From Clostridia bacterium (GTDB lineage Bacteria; Bacillota; Clostridia; Oscillospirales; Acutalibacteraceae): 5,184 nucleotides of DNA. Positions 1-4,606 of this stretch are shown one piece after another; position 1 is the first letter of the stretch, and each line of letters begins with the position of its first letter. The stretch covers positions 1-5,184 of the forward strand of contig CAAGRQ010000023.1 in assembly GCA_900772705.1 (NCBI GenBank). The letters are read 5' to 3'. The notes beneath the pieces are model-generated. The model made no database searches and was not told the origin of the DNA. It saw only the letters and a program-made list of their open reading frames with translations. A program made the position numbers and the translations under genes.

Positions 1-35
1 AGGTGGAAAGCGAGGAAGAGGATGTATTTGGATAA
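1..35 (+). CDS. 3' end of an upstream gene of the tail operon (partial)
   Basis: The frame starting at base 3 reads VESEEEDVFG and stops at TAA 33-35, overlapping the next start by 14 bases. Overlaps of this size recur throughout the operon, and an acidic C-terminal tail is plausible for a soluble structural or assembly protein. The alternative frame (base 2, stop at 50-52) gives a Gly/Arg-rich and then hydrophobic stretch that looks less like coding sequence. Only about ten codons are visible, so no function can be assigned. From its place it should be another tail gene, but that is inference. Confidence 0.45.
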   Translation, partial: VESEEEDVFG

Positions 36-429
36 TCAAATTAATGATTTAATAAAGCGTTTGAGGCTCTCTTCAACGCTTGGTGGAATTAAATTCGTTC
101 TTGCATATCCTTACTCAAGACGACCGTGCACCCTTTCGAGCCGTGTGGCGGTAATAGTACCGGAGAGTATGGAACTCGAAAGCATCGGAGTGGACTGTCT
201 CGATTATGCGGGAAAGGCGGCGATAGGAATAAATTTATTTTCGCCTTATCGTCTCGGTTCGCCTGCGGCGTTTGATACCATGCAAAAAATAGTTGAGCAG
301 GCGATTAGTCCGACGGTGACGAAAATTTACGTTTCGCCTCTTGAAACCGACGAGTCTACGGAATGTTATCGCTTAAAGGCGGTACTTACCTTTGATGTTG
401 ATTTAAGCAAGGAGGAAGAAAATGAGTGA
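22..429 (+). CDS. Hypothetical phage tail protein, possibly tail terminator/completion protein
   Basis: A 135-aa soluble protein with no signal peptide or membrane segment. It starts with a helix (about residues 4-16) and continues with strand-like segments (23-29, 41-47, 66-73). A helix follows at 81-95, then two long alternating strands, TKIYVSPL (100-107) and YRLKAVLTFDVDL (116-128), before an acidic tail. This short alpha/beta order, together with NLFSPYRLGS before the helix, resembles small tail-terminator/completion proteins (gpU-like fold). The match is by pattern only, so the role is tentative. The start follows GAGG (12-15) at six bases. Its 3' end carries the AAGGAGG (408-414) that serves the next ORF. 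If it is a terminator, it would cap the tube and sheath at the end opposite the baseplate. A tail chaperone is an alternative. Confidence 0.6.
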   Translation: MYLDNQINDLIKRLRLSSTLGGIKFVLAYPYSRRPCTLSSRVAVIVPESMELESIGVDCLDYAGKAAIGINLFSPYRLGSPAAFDTMQKIVEQAISPTVTKIYVSPLETDESTECYRLKAVLTFDVDLSKEEENE

Positions 430-526
430 CGAAAATATACTTGTCTATACTTATGATGTTGAGCCTGTCAGCGATTATATTATGCTGGATTCTAAACGGT
501 ATGACGGCAATATAAGGAGCGATTGA
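422..526 (+). CDS. 34-aa small protein of unknown function in tail operon
   Basis: ATG 422-424 is followed by 34 codons and TGA 524-526. The product begins MSDENILVYTYDVEPVSDYI and ends YDGNIRSD. It is acidic and rich in Tyr and Asp, with no membrane segment or recognisable domain. AAGGAGG (408-414) lies seven bases upstream, a better site than many genes have. The ORF overlaps the preceding gene by eight bases and ends one base before the LysM gene's ATG, so it fits the operon's coupling pattern exactly and fills the only gap between listed genes. I do not recognise a family. It could be a small tail cofactor or chaperone, a decayed remnant of a larger gene, or a leader that couples translation into the LysM gene. 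Confidence 0.6.
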   Translation: MSDENILVYTYDVEPVSDYIMLDSKRYDGNIRSD

Positions 527-527
527 T

Positions 528-1043
528 ATGGCTATGACTAAGATGCAATACAAAAATTTCATTTTTGACATAAATCCGTCGGACATAAAACTGACGCTGA
601 AGAAAAATTTGGCAAAGGCGGATGTTATGTACTCAACGCAGGCTTGCAGCGAGGTGGGCGAGAGCGTTGCGGTAATAAGCGGCAAGGGATGTTTTGTAGG
701 AGAAAATGCGATAAAAAAGGCGTATGAACTTATCAGGATTTACAATAAACAAGGTGCCGATTTTCTTTTTACTCCGTGCTGTGCTCCCATGCTTGCGGTG
801 TTTAATAAACTGAATATATCATATTCAAGCGACAGCAAAAGGGTGGAGTACACCTTTGAATTTACTCAGCAGGGCAGGCGAAAAGCGGAAAAGTACGACT
901 TCGGCTACACCTTTGCCGAGGAGGGCGAAAACCTTTTTGACATTGCCGAGAGAACTCAAATATCCATAGAAAAAATAGTTGAGGCAAATGATTTTTGCGG
1001 AGTATTTTCCGTTAAGGAGGGGGATAAGGTATGGCTGATGTAA
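528..1043 (+). CDS. LysM-domain tail/baseplate protein (XkdP/Afp7-like)
   Basis: A 171-aa protein in two parts. The N-terminal part (about 1-115) opens MAMTKMQYKNFIFDINPSDI, a start typical of Firmicutes tail proteins of this class, and is rich in beta strands. The C-terminal part (about 127-171) is a LysM-like module: YTFAEEGENLFDIAERTQIS matches the 'V..GD.L..IA....' half and IVEAN...VKEGDKVWLM the 'I...N....L.GQ.L.I' half. In contractile tails such proteins (PBSX XkdP, Afp7) sit at the junction of tube and hub; here LysM is thought to serve assembly rather than free peptidoglycan binding. AAGGAG (514-519) eight bases upstream supports this start over Met3. The gene overlaps the hub gene by 13 bases. 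Cys-Cys at 84-85 is unusual but unexplained. Confidence 0.82.
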   Translation: MAMTKMQYKNFIFDINPSDIKLTLKKNLAKADVMYSTQACSEVGESVAVISGKGCFVGENAIKKAYELIRIYNKQGADFLFTPCCAPMLAVFNKLNISYSSDSKRVEYTFEFTQQGRRKAEKYDFGYTFAEEGENLFDIAERTQISIEKIVEANDFCGVFSVKEGDKVWLM

Positions 1044-1984
1044 AGTTTGCTTTTTACTCTCCCGACTCAAAGGAAGTTGTGATTGATAAGATCAAATCCT
1101 TTGAACTTTTGAGGGAAACACACGCACCTTGTGACGGACTCAGACTTTGGTTCACGGCATATGAGGCAACGAACGAAATAAAAAGAGTTATCATGACGAT
1201 AGACGGCGTGAGGGTCTTTAACGGCTACTGCGACACGCAGCGAGAGACGGGTAATAAAAACGGCTTTGTGTGCTTTATTTATGCACGCTCCTCTGCCTGT
1301 GTGTTGACAGGGATTGAGGCAAAACCCGATTCGTTCGGCTCTGCAAGTGCAAGTGCAATTTACGAAAAATACATAGCACAGTACGGCTTTTCATATGAGA
1401 TTCCCGAGATTAATTATGCCGGTCGGTATACTGTCGCAAAGGGCACATCGCTGTACGGAGCACTTGACGGCTTTGTTTTCGGTGTTACGGGAAAGCATAT
1501 TTATATCGATGCTTTTGACGAAATCAAACTTTTGGAGTCTGAAATGGTGAGGGTGCTCGATTCTGATATTATCAGCGAAAAGCGGCTTATAAACCGTGGC
1601 GATTTACTGCTTGGCATTGACTATAAACTCACGGGAGACGAAAATTATGCTCATCACAGGGTCAGCGAATTGATGAAAAGAACAGGCGTCACCTCCAAGG
1701 TGATGAAAAATTTATCGTCGCTTACACCGCTTCAAAGAGAAAAAACGCTTTTTTCCGCAATGGTTAAGGCGAACGAAGAATATGTTTGTTACGAACTCGA
1801 TGTTTGTGGGCTTTTTGTTGCCGAACTTTGCGACAAAATAAGATACAAGAGCGTTGCTTTTGGCAATACGGGGACTCTCAGGATTAAAGAAACGGCGTAT
1901 ATTTTTGATTCAAAGGGATTTCACACAAGGCTTAAACTGGTTGAGGACAGGAACTTGGAGGAAATAAGTTATGTGGATGAGTAA
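1031..1984 (+). CDS. Tail hub protein (gpD / XkdQ / gp27-like)
   Basis: A 317-aa protein, close to the usual 300-350 aa of Firmicutes XkdQ-type hubs. It opens with a beta-rich domain that includes IMTIDGVRVFNGYCD (54-68), the 'v.idG..vf.G.v' strand pair typical of gpD/gp27 hub domains. A middle domain carries TVAKGTSLYGALDGFVFGVT (134-153), resembling the hub 'v..g.s....l..fa...G' helix, followed by the strand KHIYIDAFDEI. The C-terminal part has the long helix 230-249 and then strands ending GFHTRLKLVED. Such hubs form a trimer adapting the sixfold tube to the threefold spike. The gene lies between the LysM protein and the spike, the standard order. AAGGAGG (1014-1020) ten bases upstream fixes the start. 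It overlaps both neighbours (13 and 14 bases). Confidence 0.8.
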   Translation: MADVKFAFYSPDSKEVVIDKIKSFELLRETHAPCDGLRLWFTAYEATNEIKRVIMTIDGVRVFNGYCDTQRETGNKNGFVCFIYARSSACVLTGIEAKPDSFGSASASAIYEKYIAQYGFSYEIPEINYAGRYTVAKGTSLYGALDGFVFGVTGKHIYIDAFDEIKLLESEMVRVLDSDIISEKRLINRGDLLLGIDYKLTGDENYAHHRVSELMKRTGVTSKVMKNLSSLTPLQREKTLFSAMVKANEEYVCYELDVCGLFVAELCDKIRYKSVAFGNTGTLRIKETAYIFDSKGFHTRLKLVEDRNLEEISYVDE

Positions 1985-2333
1985 AAATATGGTACGCAGT
2001 AAACAGTCGGAAAATGAAAAAGCCGAAAAGGGATGCGTTACAATGTCGTCGAACCAACTTGAGACAGGCTCAACGGTTATAAGCAGAGGCATAGAAAGTT
2101 ACGCTCCTTACGGCTATCAGTGCTCCATGCCCGTCGGAGAAGATGTAATGATTATTCCGTCGGATAACGGTCAAGCGGTAATCGGCGCATTGAGCAAGCC
2201 GTCAAAGCGTTTGGCGGTCGGGGAAATAAAGATTTCCTCAAAGGGCGGCGCAACGATTATTTTGAGAAATGACGGAAGCATAGAGTTGAACTCTTTGGTG
2301 ATAGACAGAAACGGAGTGATTTTGGATGATTAG
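1971..2333 (+). CDS. Baseplate spike protein, Mu gp45 / gpV-like, short form
   Basis: A 120-aa protein. Residues about 40-107 follow the Mu gp45 spike pattern: an aromatic/Gly-rich YAPYGYQCSMPVGEDVMIIP (44-63), then GQAVIGAL, then LAVGEIKISSKGGATIILRN (81-100) and DGSIELN, the 'GE..l....g..i.l...G.i.i' beta-repeat signature. In Mu and P2 this protein is the trimeric needle under the hub that contacts the target membrane. It is well below Mu gp45 in length, and the first 39 residues are hydrophilic and not alignable by eye. No C-terminal HxH iron site or PAAR motif is visible; the chain ends IDRNGVILDD. GGAGG (1957-1961) sits nine bases before ATG 1971. Met25 (2043) is a possible but weaker start. 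It lies directly after the hub, as expected. Confidence 0.72.
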   Translation: MWMSKNMVRSKQSENEKAEKGCVTMSSNQLETGSTVISRGIESYAPYGYQCSMPVGEDVMIIPSDNGQAVIGALSKPSKRLAVGEIKISSKGGATIILRNDGSIELNSLVIDRNGVILDD

Positions 2334-2598
2334 TAAAATAGATTATTTAGACGGTCTTTTGAGAGATGCGGCTATTGCGCTTACTGTTCCGAGAGGCGGT
2401 TTTTATCCCGATAAAAACTTCGGCAGTGCGATTAAATATACCGAGCCGTTGGCTCTCACCCTTGCCAGAGCAAGACAGGCGGTGGAGCATTTGGACGGAG
2501 TTTATGTTAAATCGGTTGAAAGGCTGGATGACGGGCTTGTGGCTTTTAATTTAAGCGTTAATGATACGAAAAGAGAGGTGCAGGCAAAGTATGATTGA
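2326..2598 (+). CDS. Small baseplate wedge protein (gp25/GP46/XkdS position)
   Basis: A 90-aa protein in the slot of T4 gp25, Mu gp46 and PBSX XkdS. LLRDAAIALTVPRGGFYPDK (11-30) and NFGSAIKY (31-38) resemble the 'L...RRGsFp..p.lGSrL' segment of small Firmicutes baseplate proteins. A helix with TLARARQAVEHL (45-56) follows, then strands VYVKSVERL and LVAFNLSV. That order (N-terminal helix, Arg-Gly loop, second helix, final beta hairpin) fits the gp25-like lysozyme-fold wedge proteins, which are structural and non-enzymatic; the canonical EPR motif is not evident. It would lie at the inner baseplate ring and start sheath assembly. GGAG (2313-2316) nine bases upstream supports the start. It overlaps both neighbours by eight bases. 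The position argues more strongly than the sequence. Confidence 0.68.
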   Translation: MISKIDYLDGLLRDAAIALTVPRGGFYPDKNFGSAIKYTEPLALTLARARQAVEHLDGVYVKSVERLDDGLVAFNLSVNDTKREVQAKYD

Positions 2599-3628
2599 AT
2601 ATAATTCTGTTTTGGATACTATGAAAAATGCGTATTTTGACGAATGCGGCGAACTTCCCGATATGAACGGCAACGACGGAATTTGCCTGAAAGCGGCGGC
2701 AACGGAACTTTATAATCTTGCTTTGGAGGCGGAATACGCCGTAAAGCAGAGCAGTTACAAGACCGCAACGGGTGACAGTCTTGATCGCATAGCGGCGGAG
2801 TGCGGACTTCACCGAAAGCAGGGAAATTACGCTACGGGTGTGCTCACCTTTTCGGTTGACGAGGCTTCAAGCGAAGATATTGCAATCGACAAGGACACCG
2901 TTTGCTCCAAAAAGGGGAAGAAATTTATACAGTACAAAACCACCGAGTCGTGCGTTATTAAGGCGGGCGAACTGACAGTTGACGTGCCCTGTGTCGCTTT
3001 GAAAAAAGGATTTGAATACAATGCCGCTCCCGGTGAAATATCGGTAATGGTAAATCCTCCGCAAAAAGTGCAGAGGGTTAAAAACGCCTATCGCATAACC
3101 GACGGCTATGACGCCGAGGACGATTCGTCTCTCAGAAGCAGAATAGATGATTCGGTTCATTGCACGCACAATGCCATTAATGACGCACATTTGAGAAGTA
3201 TGATTCGCGACATAGACGATGTGCTCACTTACGCTATGTTTCAAAGTGACTATACCGTGACTTTGTTTGTAAAAACATACAGCGGTTATCTCAGCGAGGA
3301 GACAAGAAATAAGATCTCGAAAATTTTATCTTTCGTATATCTTATGGGTGCCGGTCTTTACATAGAGCGGTCGGTTCCTCTTACCGTCGATATTGAACTT
3401 AGGTATGCAGGCGACGCCGACAGCCGAGAGGTGAGAAACAAGACTTGCGCCTATATGGACCATTTGGGAGTGGGTGCAAGACCCGATGAAAGAGAACTTG
3501 AGGATTATATTCGCTCAAATGTAATCGGCGTTGAATTTGCCGAGGCGGAGTTCGGCGAGTGCGAATATATATCGGTTGATAACTGTTATGTTATAGGCAA
3601 TTTGGAGGTAGTGAAATATGAGGGCTGA
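2591..3628 (+). CDS. Baseplate J family protein (gpJ / XkdT / gp6-like)
   Basis: A 345-aa protein matching the baseplate J family in length and motifs. It has TATGDSLDRIAAECGLHRK (58-76), the family's 'G..LD.la...gi.R' element, then ATGVLTFSVD (81-90) and DIAIDKDTVCSKKGKKF (96-112), the 'I..Gt...t..G..F' element. ALKKGFEYNAAPGEI (136-150) and ITDGYDAEDDSSLRSRID (169-186) correspond to the conserved 'G..gN...G.I' and 'GG.d.EsD..lR.R' segments. The C-terminal 200 residues are the divergent wedge part. J proteins form the wedge ring that couples fibres to sheath contraction. I chose ATG 2591 rather than the in-frame ATG 2561: 2591 overlaps the upstream stop by eight bases and follows AGAGAGGTG (2572-2580), while 2561 adds a basic stretch inside the upstream gene. 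Confidence 0.9.
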   Translation: MIEYNSVLDTMKNAYFDECGELPDMNGNDGICLKAAATELYNLALEAEYAVKQSSYKTATGDSLDRIAAECGLHRKQGNYATGVLTFSVDEASSEDIAIDKDTVCSKKGKKFIQYKTTESCVIKAGELTVDVPCVALKKGFEYNAAPGEISVMVNPPQKVQRVKNAYRITDGYDAEDDSSLRSRIDDSVHCTHNAINDAHLRSMIRDIDDVLTYAMFQSDYTVTLFVKTYSGYLSEETRNKISKILSFVYLMGAGLYIERSVPLTVDIELRYAGDADSREVRNKTCAYMDHLGVGARPDERELEDYIRSNVIGVEFAEAEFGECEYISVDNCYVIGNLEVVKYEG

Positions 3629-4028
3629 GGACAGGCTTCTTAAACTGCTTTCAATGCCCGACGGCGGAGAGGCTACGCAGAGCACAAGAGCGATGGCTGC
3701 GGCATTGGCTTCAGGCATAGATTATGTAAAAAATCTGCTTTCGTATATTAAATCCGGCACGGCATTGACGGCGTTTATTCACCCCGATAAGGAATATTTG
3801 GAAAATCTCCTTGACGATATTGAATATACGGCGAACAGAGGAGAAGTTAAAATTACAAAATATAACAGCGAAACCGTCGGAGAAAAGGTAGGTAAATGCT
3901 TTTTTTCAAGGTGCGGCATCAGTCTGGGTTCAAACGGCTTGACTTGGAAACAGACGGAGGAAAAAGCCGATTCTTGGAAGAAAATAAATAAACTTCAATA
4001 CCGATGGAATATGATAGAAAGCAGGTGA
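3618..4028 (+). CDS. Unrecognised baseplate protein in tail protein I / gp7 position
   Basis: A 136-aa protein between baseplate J and the fibre gene, the place held by tail protein I, XkdU (DUF2313) or Afp12 in related clusters. The sequence does not clearly show any of these. Residues 1-75 are helical, with RLLKLLSMPDGGEATQSTR (6-24), DYVKNLLSYI and KEYLENLLDDIEYTANRGE. Residues 76-105 look strand-rich with two cysteines (94, 99). The end is Trp/Lys-rich (Trp110, 120 and 130). A wedge or fibre-attachment role is inferred from position only. GGAGG (3604-3608) nine bases before ATG supports the start, which overlaps the J gene by 11 bases. It is shorter than typical tail protein I members (about 180-200 aa), so it may be a reduced or separate family. 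Confidence 0.65.
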   Translation: MRAEDRLLKLLSMPDGGEATQSTRAMAAALASGIDYVKNLLSYIKSGTALTAFIHPDKEYLENLLDDIEYTANRGEVKITKYNSETVGEKVGKCFFSRCGISLGSNGLTWKQTEEKADSWKKINKLQYRWNMIESR

Positions 4029-4032
4029 CTTT

Positions 4033-4509
4033 ATGAGCAGTACAAATAAAACAGAAAACTATTCACTTAATCAGTGGGTCTTGAGCGATGTGCCGAAAAT
4101 GGAAGATTTTAATTCGGACAATAAAACCATTGATACGGTTATGTTTAAGCATATTTCAGACAGCATTATTCATCTCAGTGAGGAGGAAAAGCAAGCGGTT
4201 GTAAATCCTTTGGAAATGTATACATACCACGGTGACGGTACGGCAAGCAGAGACATTGATTTGCCTTTTACATTTGAGCCGAGGCTTTGCATAGTGTTTG
4301 TTGTAGGCGCACCGCTTGGCATAATAGATATTTCAAACCAGGTGCATTATAACTATTTTGGCATTGCCTCAAAGGGCGGCAGTTCCGTAGGGTTGAGCCT
4401 TAAGGAAAAGGTGCTCAGCGTTGTTCAAAGCACCCAACTCATTAATAAATATGAAATGAGAAGCTATAACGAACTCGGCAGAGGATATTTGGTAATAGGA
4501 TTCAGATAG
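4033..4509 (+). CDS. Short tail fibre / receptor-binding protein
   Basis: A 158-aa protein. The N-terminus has YSLNQWVLSDVPKMEDFNSD (10-29) and NKTID, a motif I recognise from the start of many clostridial phage tail-appendage proteins. It continues HISDSIIHLSEEEK (40-53), the 'H..D...H...ee' linker of the same proteins. From about residue 64 the chain is beta-rich: YHGDGTASRDIDLPFTFEPR (65-84), a hydrophobic core strand (86-101), a Gly/Ser stretch (113-120) and the end GYLVIGFR. This matches a compact fibre head domain with the common 'GdGt.sr.i.l.f.P' opening and 'Y..i.f' ending. The N-terminus should bind the baseplate and the head should bind a surface target. There is no long shaft. AGGTGA (4023-4028) precedes ATG closely. 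It is the last tail gene before the terminator. Confidence 0.75.
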   Translation: MSSTNKTENYSLNQWVLSDVPKMEDFNSDNKTIDTVMFKHISDSIIHLSEEEKQAVVNPLEMYTYHGDGTASRDIDLPFTFEPRLCIVFVVGAPLGIIDISNQVHYNYFGIASKGGSSVGLSLKEKVLSVVQSTQLINKYEMRSYNELGRGYLVIGFR

Positions 4510-4510
4510 A

Positions 4511-4528
4511 GTAAACGTTACGGTTTAC
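4511..4528. repeat. Inverted repeat GTAAAC-N6-GTTTAC
   Basis: Two perfect 6-bp arms (4511-4516 and 4523-4528) flank the six bases GTTACG, directly after the fibre gene stop. The right arm overlaps five bases of the -35 hexamer of the downstream promoter (4524-4529). It could be an operator half-site pair or a small hairpin at the 3' end of the tail transcript. Short AT-rich palindromes also arise by chance. Confidence 0.35.
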
Positions 4529-4552
4529 AAAAACGGTTGACGGGAGTATAAT
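4524..4552 (+). promoter_or_regulatory. Sigma-A type promoter for the DUF1015 gene, nested in the terminator
   Basis: The -35 box is TTTACA (4524-4529, five of six matching TTGACA) and the -10 box is TATAAT (4547-4552, perfect), with a 17-base spacer, the optimum. Transcription should start near 4559, leaving a leader of about 48 bases before ATG 4607. The -10 box lies in the centre of the terminator hairpin, so a transcript from here lacks the left arm and would escape termination. An alternative -35, TTGACG (4537-4542), is only four bases from the -10 and is not usable with it. Confidence 0.72.
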
Positions 4553-4571
4553 ACTTTCGTTGACCGTTTTT
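4529..4571 (+). terminator. Rho-independent terminator of the tail operon
   Basis: Left arm AAAAACGGTTGACGGGAGT (4529-4547) pairs with right arm ACTTTCGTTGACCGTTTTT (4553-4571), leaving a five-base loop. The 19-bp stem has no mismatch if four G-T pairs are allowed, and six T residues run 4567-4572. On the opposite strand those four pairs would be A-C mismatches, so the hairpin is best formed by + strand RNA, consistent with ending the tail transcript 20 bases after the fibre stop. Confidence 0.85.
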
Positions 4572-4606
4572 TACTTTGCAAATTAAAGACGGTAAAGGAG
4601 AAAAAT

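Noticed and set aside
386..685. 99-aa reverse-strand open frame spanning the gap between listed genes
   Set aside because: It covers the 34-aa ORF and the LysM gene start. The forward ORF has a strong ribosome site and exact packing; the reverse frame has neither.
1342..1358. Short tandem repeat TGCAAG in the hub gene
   Set aside because: Only two to three units, encoding a Ser-Ala run; too short to suggest function or phase variation.
2366..2554. 62-aa forward frame inside the gp25-position gene
   Set aside because: It is an out-of-frame shadow of the 90-aa gene, which has motif and positional support.
2561..2590. Upstream in-frame ATG of the baseplate J gene
   Set aside because: It would add ten basic residues inside the upstream gene; ATG 2591 fits the operon's overlap pattern and has a suitable ribosome site.
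2867..3244. 125-aa reverse-strand open frame
   Set aside because: It is the antisense of the baseplate J gene, which has family motifs across this stretch.
4537..4552. TTGACG and TATAAT as a promoter pair
   Set aside because: The spacing is only four bases. TTTACA 17 bases upstream of the same -10 is the workable -35.
4563..4593. Possible second hairpin in the DUF1015 leader (ACCGT 4563-4567 with ACGGT 4589-4593)
   Set aside because: Only a 5-bp outer stem around a large AT-rich loop; no riboswitch or attenuator signature supports it.
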